A DNA stretch of 64,000 nucleotides. Source: Crotophaga sulcirostris. Taxonomy: Eukaryota; Chordata; Aves; Cuculiformes; Crotophagidae. The notes below the pieces were generated by a model. The model ran no database searches. It saw nothing but the letters and a program-made list of their open reading frames with translations, and was not told the origin of the DNA. The stretch is taken from the NCBI GenBank assembly GCA_013397455.1, contig VYZB01000192.1, positions 1,567,505 to 1,631,504 on the forward strand. Reading direction: 5' to 3'. Position numbers and translations under genes: made by a program. Shown piece after piece: positions 13,801-28,800 of this stretch (positions are counted from its first letter, which is position 1; each line of letters begins with the position of its first letter).

Positions 13801-16800
13801 TGGAATTCCTCTGTGCCGTTTTTACTGAAGTGATTTCAAGACTTAAAAAAACTCCCCTCTTCTCCATGATCACTTAAACTATATGTGAAGGAGTAAATTT
13901 GCCTTATGTGCAAAGTCTTTTTGTGATGGAGAGAGAAATCTGAAAAAGAACAATAAAGCACAGATACAAAGATCATCCCTTGGATGAGATTTCCTTCCTG
14001 TTAATTAATTATCCCGAGGTATTTCATTTTTCTGTAGTTTTCCATTTGCAAGTGGCTGTTCCTTAGTCTATACATTGTGAAGCATCAAGGGTCCACCATG
14101 GAGAAGCAGAGAAACTATCACTCAGCTAATCCTTCTGTAAGGACACAACCTAATTTGCCCTTTATTCAACCAAGATGTTGGGAAGAGCTAGCACAGTTTA
14201 ACAGAACTTAGTTCCACGAAAGGTGGGAGATCTTGTGGTTAGCTCATAAGCAAAATGTATTTTATAAATAGTTAAAGTACAGAATTGAGAAAGTACTTGC
14301 TATTTGGTCTTAAATTTGATTAATCTTTTTATACAGTGTTTCTTCTCTGTTGTGGGTATGTGACTGGAGAGAGTGAGAGTCTGAGTAGTGAATAGCTTTT
14401 TTTGCTTTACATCCATCAGGTTTTGATTAAAAGTCTCTTTGTGTATCTTAAGGAAAATCATTGCTCGTTCAGTGAATGCAGGTATCGGATGTCATATGGA
14501 AAGACTAATTTTTTTCTATATAGGTTCTTAACCCGTAAAGAAAAGCAGTAGGACAGACCAAGGGCAATATACTTGCACAGTAAAAAATATTTGCAAAGCT
14601 ATAGCAAACCTGAGCTTGTTCTTATAAGGAACTTCTGCAAATTTCGAGGGATTTCAATAACACTTAACTGTATGATTCTGATTCTTGCTTTGCAAATTGT
14701 CTGTGTTATTTAGTAATATCTCATACTTTCCCAACACAAGTTGTTTCTCTCTTTAAAAAAGACATTTAGTCTTCATTTTTGGAGGGACACAGAAGACTCC
14801 TAGTAAACTTTCATTTGTATTTTGTTTTCCAGTTTGAAGCTGCATGGGTGCTGACAAATATTGCCTCGGGAAATTCCCTTCAGACTCGAATAGTGATCCA
14901 AGCAGGAGCCGTCCCCATCTTCATAGAGCTGCTTAGTTCAGAGTTTGAAGATGTACAGGAACAGGTAAAGATTAAGAATGGTGTTGGTGTTTTTGTGTGT
15001 ATGTGTGCTGGTTTGTGGACTTTTTTTTGTTTTGTTTTGGGTTTTTTGTTTGTTTTCGTTTTGTTTTCTTTGTTTTTTTTTTTCCTTCTCTCCCTGGAAA
15101 GGAACAAAGCAATCATGTAAGAAAACCTTTAGAGGAAATGTAGTGTTTGGCAGTTTTGCACACTCTTATCTTCCTAGTATGTGTTAAGGTGTCTAAGCAA
15201 CTATTGTATTTTTCTTTTTCTGGAAATGATATGGGGTAATGCATTTTGATCTCTAATAGGTTAATATTTTTCTGTGTATTGTGCATTTCAAGAAGCCTTG
15301 TTTAAAAAATTACTTTAGAGATGGAAAGCTCATGCTTGTTTTTCTTGAAGATAAAACATAAGTGGAAATTATAGTTTATTCTCTACGGAGAAAATTATAG
15401 TTTGCTCTCTATGTTCTTTACAGAGCAGATGAATATTCTTTAAGGCCCAAAGGGATTAGTGTAAAGCACAGACCAAACATTGGAGTCAGTAATTTCCACA
15501 TGAGTTCCATAAGTTGTATTTGAACAAGGATCTATTTTAGACATATAATCTTGCTTTGAAGACTTAGGATGATGAAATATTAATCATGTTAACAAATAGA
15601 TTTTCAGTTAATCTTAATCCTAACATGAAAGTATGTACTTTTACTTTACAATATTGGCTAGCTTTGGGTCCAGGTGTTTGCTTTTGTTTCATTGTCTACT
15701 CAATCAGCAAGCTGTCTGTTTTTTCTGATGGCTACTTACAGACCGTAGCTTAAGCTTTTCTTGAGCAAATGAAATAAGCTCTGAATTCTCATTATGAGGG
15801 TATTTCTGTGATGGTTGGTTTGTTTTTTGATGACCCTTTTCTGAAAATTTCTTTTTTTCAATATCTTTTTGTGGTGTTGAAGTTACAAGCACTGGATATT
15901 CCAGTAGTGCTGTTGCAGCAAAGCTGTTTGCAGAGATAGTACCTCATTTTCATTTGTAGTTGATACATTGGTGTGTAAATATCCAAGATGTCTTTGCGGA
16001 CTCTTTGCCACAGAAGCTGGCTGCAAGCTCAGGTTAAGCCGATTATCCAATATGATCCATTGTTCTTTTCAGAATCACTGACTACCAGGGTTCAGTTCTC
16101 CATCCTGTAAGTGTGACCTCTCTTCTCTGTTCCTAGATGTCTGACCTTGCATTTGGCTGTATTGAGATGCATGATTGGAGGAGTCCTCACTCATAAGCAT
16201 TGAATTGCTTTGTGTAACCTGCCTTTCTCTTACAGCTGGCTCAGAATGTACCACCTGTACTTAAAGGTGCCTAATGTTTTCCACAGTACAGGGGTGTTTT
16301 TTCTCAGTTTCTTATAGCTTTCTAGTTCTTGCACTCTGCAGCTTTCCATTTTCAGTGGTCTGTCTTAGGCTGAATTATTTTGGAAAAGGTTTTTTAAGAG
16401 AAATTCAATTCAGGTGCTTGAGAAAATTATATTAAAGCAAATATGTATTTTTTTGTCCATATTTTTAGCTTTCTTTGAGGAAGTGAATCTTTGTTGTAGA
16501 AAGTAGAAATGTGATAGGAAGCTTGCCAGAGTGGCAGATGTGTAAATCCATCCAGACGTAGCCTTTACGGTATAGAGTTTTGAGGGCCGAAATTGGCGAC
16601 ATTAATGTTACTTTGCAAATTCAGCCGTCTCTTATGCAGTGCTGTTCCTGCACTGTGGTTGATGCTTTGAGTATAGTAAAGGTGACTCTATTTTTTCCCC
16701 CTAGTGATCTGCTGTGGAAGAGCTAACCTGCTTTTTTATTAGGTGGTTCAGAGAGCAGGTGGGAAGAGTGAGCCTATTTAGAATGAGTTGTGCAGCCTTC

Positions 16801-19800
16801 AGCTTTAAGATGCGTGAATTAACTGTGGCCCTTAAGCTCCTCTGTTAAGTAGTTTATGTCTCCTTCCCCCTCTGCCCCCTATTAAACTGCTGACATGTTA
16901 AAGTTCAGATTGCTGGCAGGCAGAGTGGGTTATAATTACTGGAAAATGTTTTTCTATGCAATTCAGGTGCTGAATCCATGATGTCTCTTTTACGACTAAG
17001 TCTTTAAATACCAGTTACAAATTGCTCTGTAGTAAGCTATGCTAAAGAAGGAAAATGTGCCACTGTGAACTGTTACCTACACCTTCTTGTGGTGGGTTTC
17101 TGTGCTGCAGCTCTGCTCGCAGCTGACTTTGGGGTTAAGGCAGGCTAACATAAAAGGAATTCTGTTTTCCAATAGCTTTTAAGAAACCCAAACACTTCAC
17201 AGTAATATCTACTAAAACAAAAATTAAAAGCATTAAGCACTTAAGTGTTAGCTGTTGTGCTTCTGCATTACAGGGTAGCATTAGTACACAATGGCATAGT
17301 ATTTTTCCAGATGACTCTGGTCTCATTTAGTGTACATACAGATTGTTGCCCTGGTAACAAATCAGTGGGTAGTGAAGGAGGCTTTTATTTGTCACATCCT
17401 GGCCCTGTGTTGTGAAGTAGGAGCACATTGTAGTGAATGAAGGAGAGAAAAGGGAAGAGATTCTTGTGATTAAGGCAGTTGCAGCTTTCTCGGATACATG
17501 TATCTACCACTTAGTGTTTGGTGCTGGACAATTTGCTTATATCAGTTTTCAGTACATAGATCTGTGGTTTTTGAATGCTCAATGTGAAATATTTGCATTT
17601 CAGCACTTTCGCAAGTGACTTTTGTAGTTAGGTCTGTGTTGAGCAGATCTGGGCTTCTCAGGCTGGATTTCTGAAACTGGAAGATACTTGGCCATAATTT
17701 TCTCCCCTGTAAAATCATGGTTCTTACCTTCTCTCTCAGTAGTACTGTGAAGTTTATTATTGACATGGATCTGTCAGAGCGAGTCCAGAGGAGGCCACGG
17801 AGATGATCAGAAGGATGGAGCACCTCCTGTACAAGGGCAGGCTGAGAGAGTTGGAGTTGTTCAGCCCGGAGAAGAGAAGGCTCCAGGAAGACCTTATGGC
17901 TGTCTTCCAGTACTGAAAGGGGGCTACAGGAAAGCTGGGGAGGGGCTCTTTATCAGGGAATGCAGGGATAGGACAAGGGGGAATGGTTTTAAGATGAAAG
18001 AAGGAAGATTTAGATTAGACATTAGGAAGAAATGTTTTCCTGTGAGGGTGGGGAAGCACTGGCCCAGGTTGCCCAAAGAAGTGGTGGCTATCCCATCCCT
18101 GGAGGTGTTCAAGGCCAGGCTGGATGGTGATCTGAGCAACCTGATCATGTGAAAGATATCCCTGCCTGTGGCAGGGGGGTTGGAACTGAATGGGCTTTAA
18201 GGTTTCTTCCGACCCAAGCCATTCTATGATTAGCAAGCAACTCTTCCTACCTTTGTAACAAATTACAAAAATACAGGAAACTACAGAAAATACACGTACT
18301 TGTTCAAGACAGAAAGCTAACCATAAACCATATAGTAAGGGATTAAAAGAAAAAGAAATATTGAAATATTGAAATGTTGAGTAAGATGTTCATTGTGCTA
18401 AGAGGGATCCTAATTCTGTAGAAGGAAATGTAAATTGCAATATAATTTTGAGTATGGCTCATAGCATAAACTTAAAAAAATAATATTTAATATTATTTTA
18501 ATTTGGTTTACTGGCTCATTGTTATACTCTCTTTTTGTCTTCCAGTAAGTTTTACAGACTTACAGCATTGGATTTATCTTTTATTTCAAACTTCTCTTAG
18601 TAGTGGCTCAGGAACAGATGCCAGTTTACCTTATCTGATCATGATTTTTTCAGCAGTTATTTTTCATATTTCTAAGCTAATTTTAGTCAAACGTTTTGTA
18701 CTGTTTCTTTTGCTTTTTCTTACTTTGAGTCTGGTGTGATTCTAAATCAGCTGTTTTATAGAAGGCAGTATGAAGGAATCTTTATAACCATGTTTATAAA
18801 ACAACATGTATTTTAATGAAATTATATCTTGTGTCTTTAAAGATCTGTTTCACATTAAGCTGTGCAAGCTGACATTTAGTTACCCTACCATTCTTTAACT
18901 CTTTCATTCTGTATCGTGTATCAGTCTTTCTCAGATATTCCATATGATCAGTGGTCAAACCACTTGGCATCCATTGGGGTTTATTACAGACTCTACTTCT
19001 TCATTGTTTATGAAAAACTGTTTGGCTACATCATCTCTGCTCCCTTCCCCTTCTCTTTTTCATGTAACTGATTTTTAGATTTAGTCAGTGTCATATGTCC
19101 TAGCCTTCTTCCACTTATCACAATTTTTTCTTCCGAAAGACATCTAGAAATTGACATATGTCAACCTGAAATTATTCATAGTGTGGGACTCCACCAAAGT
19201 CCTGTTGACATGCTTAAGGTTGATCTATGTGTCATTGTGCTCTGCTGGACAGGTGGTGGCAGGAGCATCCCCAGCTGCCCTCTTCTCCTTTGGGAACATT
19301 TTCAGCTAAAGAATCCCTTGTGTTTTTGCAACCAATGTGTGCTTCCCCTCAGTATTTTTCCATTCTTAGTTGTATTCCTATTCCTTTTGGTAGCCATTGT
19401 TTGTTTGTCAGAGTAGACTTGTGAATCTGGTGTCCGAGTTCTGTTTGACTTTTACATCAGCAGTCCTAATGAGATCTTGGTAATCAAAGTCAGGAAGAAC
19501 AAATGAGGCATGAGTATGAGCTACTTTGGATGGATGAGATGTGAGAAATGGAGAACTATGATCAACCCAGCTATTGAAAGAAAGGTGTTTTCTGTGTTGA
19601 GGCATAGTTTGAAGTCATCTCTTAGGAATCTGGCCTTCTGGTATTGTTCCTTGTGTCCACTAATCCTACTACATTTGTATGCAAGCTGATCTTCACTGTC
19701 CTCATCCCAGCATTAGATCTGTTTCCTAAGTCAGCAGCCAAAAGTAGAGAAAGTGTTGATTCTCACTTCTAATAGTTCTCCACCAAGTGCCACAGGTTCT

Positions 19801-22800
19801 GTGCACTGTTGGTGGTTGGTTTAGCACTTCACTTGGTTTAAATATCCAAAGACCTAATGAAATAACAGCTGAGAATCTTTAGAATGCAGGGGAAAGTGGA
19901 AGGTTGTCAGAAAGTACATGGATTATCTGCAGAAGGCACTGTATGGCTCATCAGAACTCTACAAAACTTGTGCTTTCCTGTTGTTGACTACTGAAGTTAT
20001 CCCGGACTGCAGGAAAAAACACTGAAGTTTAATAATGAGTAAAATAAACTGGGCATCTGCAACAATCCCTACACCATTAGCAATAAATGGAAATCTATAC
20101 AGGTGTATAAAAATAGACACTGTAAATTGACAAGGCAGCATTTGCATTTTCAGTTTATGTGCAACTTTACTACCTAAGATGTTGGTTCAAAAGCCAGACT
20201 ACAAATCTTAAAATTACAGGTTCTTTTCATCTTCAGGTCTGGATGTGGATATTAGAAAGTACTGAAATTCAAAAATTTGAGTAATTTTTTGATCTAAAAC
20301 TCTATTTACTGGAATTAAATATCCTTTTACCTCTGCAACTATCCAGAAAAGAAGATAAAAACATTCAGTATGTGTAGAATGAAGCCAAAATGTTATGGCA
20401 ACCAAGGCAGTTGCATCCTGAGGAGTGCTCAAAAGAAGTGGTGGAAATAATTGAATGTTATTCAGAAAAACCTTGAAGATGCTTGTCATTGTTGCCGTGT
20501 TCTCTGTGGAAGCCACGATGAAGCTTTGTATTTACAACAGTTTCTGATGAGAAGAGTTTAAATGAGGTTTCGTTCCTTTCTTATCTGAAGACCTGAAATA
20601 ATTCCTTAAGAAAAGGCATCTTCCTTGTTGAACGAAACTGTGCATGTTTTTCTAAAACATTTTCAGTTTCTCTACATCTTGTGTCATTAGCATTACAAGG
20701 AATTAGCATTACAAGGATTTTTTTGCAGGCTTCTCTCTTACCAGGTCCTGTGATACCAGACTACTCAGCCAGACTTCTCTTACTGTAAAAAATCACGAGT
20801 GGGAAGGCAGTAGAGATACTATTTGACTTTTCTGGTCAGACTTTTTGATGTGAGATTTGCTGTTGCGAAACTAATCTGTCATTCAGGGTCAGAATGGATT
20901 CCTGGATTAAGTGATTATCACTGTTGTCAACCCTAAAAATAGATATTACTATAATGGCAGAAACAGAAGTCCACAGGCAAGCGAAATACAACTTCCAGGG
21001 ATGTTTTAATGTGTATGAGGGTGTCCAGGCAAGGAGATTGTATTTTCATACAAAGTTACTCATGTGTTCAATAAAAGGAAATCATTGCAAATTCAAACTT
21101 TTCCCCTTAAATGTTTTTAAAAGATCCACAATTTTATTTAGAACTATCTGAAACCTTTGATTCATTCCCCAGGCTTCTCAGTGCTGCAGAAATACAAGCG
21201 TTGCGGTGACCAGGGGATATGGCTTCTTATGGTTCTGATATGAATGATATTTTGCAGGAGGTGGCACATATTCTGTCTCTTAAGCTATTTTTTTCCGTTA
21301 GCTGCTGTCTCCATTTGAGTCCACAAGGCTGCCAGACCCAAGAGTATACTTTTATTTCAAACCAACTGTTGTCACAACACTTGTAAAATAATAAGAATTC
21401 GATTGAAAAATTAAATTTTCATAATGAAGATCTGTTTTGGGGGGGGTATAACGTAGTAATGACTGTGCTTTTCACAGCAAAGGTCAGTATAGCCTGGTGC
21501 CCTGTCTCTGCCTATGTTTGACAGAAGAAGCCTGGAAAACAGTAGGAGAACAAAACAAACTAATACTTCCCCAGAATAGTCTCCTATTAATTCTTAACGA
21601 ATTGCAGTTCAGGGACTTCTGATTGATCAGTCTCTCTATGATGTTATTGGAAGCTCTTACACAGAGGAGGAATCTTTTTATTTGGTACCTAGCAAACTGG
21701 CATCTGTATCCACATTCTGTACAAACATTTTGTTATCTGTTTTTAACTGTATTAGTTTTATAGAGATGTGCTAGTGGTTTTGGGCCTTGCGTGGTTGGAG
21801 GAGATTTTTGGAGGCTGTTTTATAAAGTAGCATCTTTTTTCCACCTTTTAAAAACATGTTATAGTAGAAACCTAATGCAACAAAGCAATTGATATCCTGT
21901 TGATAATGAATAAATAACCTTATTTCAGATTATCTGAGAATTTCCTTTGAGTAACAAATTGCCTTATTCTGTCAATTTATTTTTTTAGCGGGGTAATTAA
22001 TTTCAAGTAGAGATAAAGAGAAAGAAACCTGTTTATTTTGTGTGGGGAACTTGTGTATGTTCAGTTGGAGAAACAGTACTGCACTGTGATGCATTTTACT
22101 GCTAATAAATATATAGTCTTCAACTGCAGAGAAACTTGGTGAGGTTATGCAGCTGCTGTCGAGGATAAACAGGACTGCTTTTGTCCTCTACTGTGCAGTA
22201 TTTGAAGTATTTCCAGTGTTTGTGTAGGCATTTTATGGGTCTTACCAAATAAGCAGATACATCTATGACACATAGCCCTCTGCTGACTTGAAATAAATAG
22301 GAAATGTGAGTTTCATACACCTTGTGTGACAAAATATTGACTGTAAATTGCATAGAATTCATCAAATGGCTTTTATACTTCGTATCGAGTTTTAAATTTT
22401 TTCAGTTATAGCTGTCTTGTTAATGGACAGTGGTATCAAAAACACCTCTTGACCCACACATATAAATCAAAAAGCATTACATCTTTCATTCTCATCATAT
22501 TACAGAAAGTGGATTTCATGCTTCTTTAATTATCTTCTCATATTTTGGATCTTTTCTTCTCAAAATTAAGGTTTGCAGAAGTACTGATGCCCCAGGGAGA
22601 AAATATCTGTCCTTACGTTTTTGTCACGCATATGTCTTAATAGTCACCACTGGTTGGTTCCTGTATAGTTTTTTTCTTAAAGAACATACGCCAGTGGCCA
22701 CCTGAACTCTTTGGTTTTGAGTATTGGTTTATCTTGCGTATAGATTCTCATTTTCATCTTAGTTGGTGTCAGCATTCTTAATTTGACTGTGTAAACAATG

Positions 22801-25800
22801 CATGCTTTTATGGCTTCTTAGGAAATACTAATATGGGCTGTTCTACACAAACATTTTTGGGTAGATACAAACTTGCTTGACCTGTGTTGTGAACATCTGG
22901 GCTTGAACCAGCTCTGAACTAGGAGGAGTGTAGAATCGGTATGTTACTAAGTTCCAGAAGATAAACTCATCTTTTATATTGTGGACAGAGCAAGGTTATG
23001 TCTGCCTGCAAAGTCTGTGGAGACGTAAGTGTTGGCTGTCTTAATATTCCTCTTAGATCTGTGTAAATATTCCTGAATGATATAATGAGCTTGGGTGTAC
23101 GTATGTAAAACTCAACCAGAATGCATTCCCCTTTGGTACATTGTCCAGGATCTAACAGTGAGAACGGAGTATCTCCCACTCTAATACATACACTAAACTT
23201 GTTGAATTGTGAGAATAAAAGGAATTACTATTCTTTTTTTCATTGCAGGCAGTATGGGCTCTTGGCAACATTGCTGGAGACAGCACTATGTGCAGAGACT
23301 ATGTATTGGACTGTAATATCCTGCCCCCTTTATTGCAGTAAGTCTGTTTTCACGTTTTCCAGAATTTTACTTGCATGTCTGATAAGGCTGAAGTTTGGTT
23401 TTTACTTTAAAGAATATTAATGATTTTTTTAAATTGTGGATTAATCAGATTTTAATGGGGGCTCCTTAACTACTTTTATATTGGAGTTAAAATGGAAACA
23501 TGGTTTAGGAGCAGCTAAGATGGAACTATTCTACAGAGTGAGTGGATGCCTGGCCTTATTTTAGAGCCATAGAATAATTTAGGTTGAAAGGCACCTCTGG
23601 AGGTCACCTAGTCCAACACTTTCTTCATAGCAGGCGAGATCAGATTAGATTGCTGAACTGCTTAACTGTCAAATTTGGAACATCAGAGGTTGAGTTCATA
23701 ACGATCTGGGGCAACTGGTTGCAGTATTTGACTGTGACATGGTCAAACCCAATGTTTTGATACGTAATTGGAATTACCTGTGTTTTACCTTGTGACAGTT
23801 GCGTCTTGTCCTCTCACTGTGCACCTTTGAGAAGGATCTGTCTTCTTCTTTTCTTTATCCACCTATTAAACTGTTGTAAGCAGCAGTTGTATCTCCCCTT
23901 ACCCAGTCCTTCTAAGGCTGAAAAATCCAGGTCTCTAACTGTCCCATTGTGTGTTGGAAAATGCCTTGTTTAGAGGCTTCATACTTTTTGACTTAACCAA
24001 CTCCACAGACATCTTTGTCTGTCAGTGCTAGGATTCATCTTACATAAGGGGACTTGCAGTGTACCAGTGGCTGGCTCAGCTTTGGTCAGTGTGATAACCC
24101 TAATGTGAGAGGGCAGTTCTGGTATGCAGATTCCGTGAAGGTGTCAGTGTTACAACTCATCGTACCATTGGGCTTTCCGGGTCTCACTGAGTGGAACTGA
24201 ACCCTGCAGCTGGTGTTTGGATGCCACCCCTTTAACAACTGCAAGAGGACACTGATATGGAGTGGTCTGTAGAATCATCTTCTAAAAAGAAGCCAGTGGG
24301 CAAGGCTCAATGACTCTGTGCCATTGAGTTCTGTGATAATTACTTACCAATGAACTGGAGCCAGTGTGCACAGAAAGTCTGTGAACGGTGCTTGCTGTGA
24401 GATAGTCTGAGATTGACGTAAAAATCCACTTCTGTGAAGATAGTACTCTCCAAATATACCTGCATGTCCTTTTACTTAAAGTTATTTTATCGCACTTCCT
24501 GCACCTTTTGACTGTTTATCTGCCACACCAGTATCTAAGGAATTAAGTGAACACAGTTTTAGTCTAATGGTTGTCCTTGTTGGGGTACAGGATTCAAGTG
24601 TCTAGCATGTGTGTGAGTTTCCAGCCATCAAGCATCAGTTTCCTGAGGATGTATTTTTATAGAGAAAAGAGGTAGCATGTTTTGCCCCATTGTGTGTTAA
24701 AATGTAGGCCTGAGTTTTAGTGATTCATGTAGTTACCCTAGAGGGTTGCCTGGCTTTGATTTTTAAAAAGCAAAAGTTGGAACTTGTTGTTGGTTTGTTT
24801 TAGATTGCTTTCAAAACAGAACCGTCTCACAATGACTCGAAATGCTGTATGGGCTCTATCCAACCTCTGCAGAGGGAAAAATCCTCCTCCAGACTTTGCT
24901 AAGGTAAGAGAAGCTTGAAAGAAAATGTGCTGTAAGGTGGTGGTAGCCAAATAAGCAATAAGGGTGGTGAAAATTAGACTAAATACCAGAACTACTTCAG
25001 CATTTATCTGAAACAATGCATGGGCTTCTTACAGATGAAGTGTTTGAATCTACTTAGTCCTATGGGCAGACATTCACAACCACTGTTTTAATATTGCTGT
25101 CTCTTAGCTTTTTGTTAGTGTTCCTGTACTGAAGATGACTATTCCGCAGCAGAACAAAACTCTATAGGTCTTGACTGCCGTAGGACAAAGTATGGTATGG
25201 CTTAGCCAACAAGTATGAGTTTGAATTGCTTGACATTTTACTGTAGAAGCTGAAGAATTCTCATAGTACTTTTCTGTGGTACTTGTGTAGCTGCAGCCCT
25301 GCACAGAAGTGCCTCCTAGAGGTGAAATTTTCTGAGTATTGAACCTTGAGATGCCGGTGCCTAGTCCTGTGATGTCACATAGAAGATTAACTGATGTGTT
25401 AATAAATATTCTGGCCCTTCTATTTGCACCATGTATGTATCTCTTCTTAATGTCTTCCAGGTTTCACCTTGTCTTAGTGTGCTTTCCTGGCTGCTCTTTG
25501 TCAATGATACAGATGTATTGGCTGATGCCTGCTGGGCTTTGTCCTATTTGTCTGATGGCCCCAATGATAAAATCCAGGCTGTGATTGATGCAGGAGTCTG
25601 CAGAAGACTTGTGGAATTGCTAATGTAAGAAATTTGTTCTGTATCTGCTCTTTTCATTAAAATCTAAGTTCCAGCAATAGGAAGTTTAATTAGATGTATC
25701 TTAACATGTAATAATTTCCAAAAAGCAAGGTTTGAGTTTTAATTTTACTTGCCTGTGTGGTCTTCTCTATTTGTCAAAAGTAACAGAAAGAGTGGAACTT

Positions 25801-28800
25801 TTCTTGCTGTAGTCTTACTCTTCCTTAAGATATTTTTTTCCTGCACCCAACAGCTGCATTTTTGTAAAATCCATAATATATACTGGCATTTTCTCTGTGC
25901 CATTGAGGTCTGTTATAATTACTTACCAATGAAATTGCTGAGGGATATCAAAGATAGAAATTTAAGAATTAATAAAATTTACTGGAGTTGACAGTTCCAG
26001 GGGCTTGAAATGTAAATAATTTCCTAAGTCCTTACTGTAGGAGAGAACACTTACTTTGGTCAGTAAAATGTAGCTGTGGGAGTTGGGGTCAGGGAGGCTG
26101 GCCTTGCTCAGAGCCATTTCTTCAGATCTAAAAAAAGGACATAGAACATTCAGTCACCTAAAACCAAGAAATAATGGGTTTCAGTGATGTAAATAAAAAA
26201 GACTATTAAGGCTTTTAAGATTAAAGGAAGTCTGATGCTGGATTAACAAATATGATGTATTACCTAAGATACAGTTTTATAAAGAAGTTTTTTAATTTGA
26301 GAAAAAAAATCCTTACTTCACCCTTTCTATTTCCAATTCTGATCTAACAGTGATGATGATCAAACACCTGTTGGGGTTAAACACACAGCCTCTGCCCATG
26401 TTCCCATCTCTCTTATTCTCTACCTTTGTACCTGCTACATGAAATGTTTCATAGTTAAAGCTGACTACTTTTCCCTCCCAAGGATGCCTGTACTCTGAAG
26501 TACTTGTATTCTTTTACTCCCGTTTTATTTTTATGCTGCTGTATGGTATCTAAAGGACTAAATATTTAGAAACCCTAGAAAGACTTACCATTAGTTTAAA
26601 ATCAAAGAATGTTTTGCTTCAGATACTGAGAGTTGAATCAGCTTTAGCATGGAAGTTTTTCCCTGGCTGATAAGTGTTCCTTCCTTGAGGATGTAAAGAT
26701 GAAGATGCTTTGGGTTGGTTAACACTTAGATCTTTCTTTGGTAATTTTAGGCACAATGACTACAAAGTTGTATCTCCTGCCTTACGAGCTGTTGGGAACA
26801 TTGTCACAGGAGATGATATCCAGACCCAGGTATGGATTCACTTTCTCTTGTGTTGTACAGCAGTCATCTTTCTCTTAGTTGTGGTAACCTATTCACAAAC
26901 ACCTCCTCTTGTTCTTTTTGAAGTTTGAAAGTGGATGATGACACTGAGTTACATCAAATCGTGCTTTTCATATTTTTCCTGTTCAGTCCTGAACTGCTGG
27001 TAATTCTTATGTAGCTTTGTCTGGGATTTTTATACGGCTGTGCAATGCCCTTTGAGGGTTTTTCTTTCTGGTTTGTTTAAAACAAGTCTACCTCCTAAGC
27101 TGAATTAATGCTGAATAATGTTGTGGTGGGGCTATCGAAGGCCTGTTGGATTTAATGCTGTTGACAGTCTATGATGAATATACCAAAAAGAATGTGTGGT
27201 TAGATTTTTAGTACACAACTGTGTCTGGGTACATGTTTAGAGAAGCAAATGTGTATATTTTTGGTACGTGTTTTTGGAGAAGTGACTCCCACGGCTATTG
27301 GAATTACACTGCAAGTCAGGAAACCTGATGCTTCAGAGCGCACCAGGTTGTCATCCTGCTGCTTGGTAGGTTTTGCAAGAGATACCAGCTCCCACCATTT
27401 TTGAAAATCTGTGAGAGCAGAAAGTCCAGGCCTTGCATATATGTTACCTGTGATCCACTGGCTGGTGGCAGTCTCTTTTTACATGAAGAGCAGAAACTGC
27501 AGTTATGGGCTTCTGCTGTCATACCTTATGTTAAAGTGTTTTCCCACTTTGTGCATTCTGACACTCTTTTGTGAGGCTTCATTGGTAATATGAGGAGGCA
27601 AATTAGAGTACTGTTTTTGAAATTTTACTGACTCCTGACCTCCATTGCTAGTTCAGAAAGTAAACAGCGTGTCTGTGTGGTACAGAGCTGTCTGATGAAT
27701 GCACAACCCAACTGTATTGAAGGCACATGCTGAGAGAGACTTGCTCTGGTTGCCTCTTGACTCTACTGCAGCTGATAGCAGAAAAAGCATCTAGAAGCGG
27801 TAGTAGCTGCAAATGGGGAGGTGTGTGTAGTGGAGGCAGCAAAAAGGACATCCAGGAGGCAGTGGTAGCAGTTGGAGGTGTGAGACGACATGGAGAAAGG
27901 TGTTTTCAGTGATGTCCCACGCTTGTGATTCCTCATTCAAAGTGTCTGCCAAAGTTAAAATCAAGATTCCAAATCTTGAGACTTCTTTTCAATACTTACT
28001 TTTTGGGTTGTATAAATATATCCTTTGGAATTATGTAGTTCTATGACAATGAGATCAGAAATGAAGATGAGTTAGCAGCAACAAGTCACTGTTTGAATAT
28101 CTTACCGCTAGGAGAAGGTTAACATGATTTTTTTGGTTGTTACAATATTTTTTGTTTAGCTGAATTTCATAGACATTCTAAGTTTTCTCAGTGACTTTTG
28201 TTTTGCAGATCACTCGTAAGAATGACTGAGATGTGTTTTGTGATTTCATAGTTTCATTAAAAACCACAAGGGTTCACTGAAGCATATGTAACACAGGTTA
28301 TTAAATACTGCATAAATCTTAGATTTTAATTTAAGAAAGCATTTAAACTCTTTTGCTGCACACAGTTTTTTCAGAGGAGCATTCTGTAAGGTTCCTTAAA
28401 ATTCTAGGGAACTGTTTAAGTAGGATAGCTTGATAGTCCAGCTTACAGATGGTGCTGTATGCTGAAGAGAGTTACAGAATGCATATAAAACCCCTTAATC
28501 ATAAGGAAGAGCCCAGCTTTGACAGCTGATACTACTTTTTTTAATAGGAATGCAACATATGAGACAGTTTCCTGGAAACTCATTTGTACAACCTCAAAGA
28601 ACAAACCTGCTTATACGTTATCTTATTTCCAGCTGTTAACAGTTAACAGTTCTTGGAGTTGGCCAAGATAGTATGGATACCGAAAACCATAATTTTTTCC
28701 CAGAAGATACCCGATACAATCCTTAACCATGTTTTTTGCTTTTTGAGTATTAATGTGAAGTAGAAAAGTTGTAAGGATTGGGAGGTGGCGGGGTGGAATA

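Larger units (their letters stand above)
14965..23248 (+). other. KPNA1: KPNA1 intron 6 (8.3 kb)
   Basis: Holds the T-rich tract at 15021, a CR1 copy at 17762-18232 and the 16-bp duplication at 20686. The remainder is AT-rich with no supported gene. Confidence 0.85.
23338..24803 (+). other. KPNA1: KPNA1 intron 7
   Basis: Holds an old CR1 (23563-24010) and the left copy of the 41-bp direct repeat. The stretch 24020-24460 has a repeat-like, moderately GC-rich texture I could not assign. Confidence 0.8.

Noticed and set aside
17760..18152. Plus-strand open frame of 130 codons in intron 6
   Set aside because: It is the body of a CR1 copy read partly in the wrong frame, not a gene.
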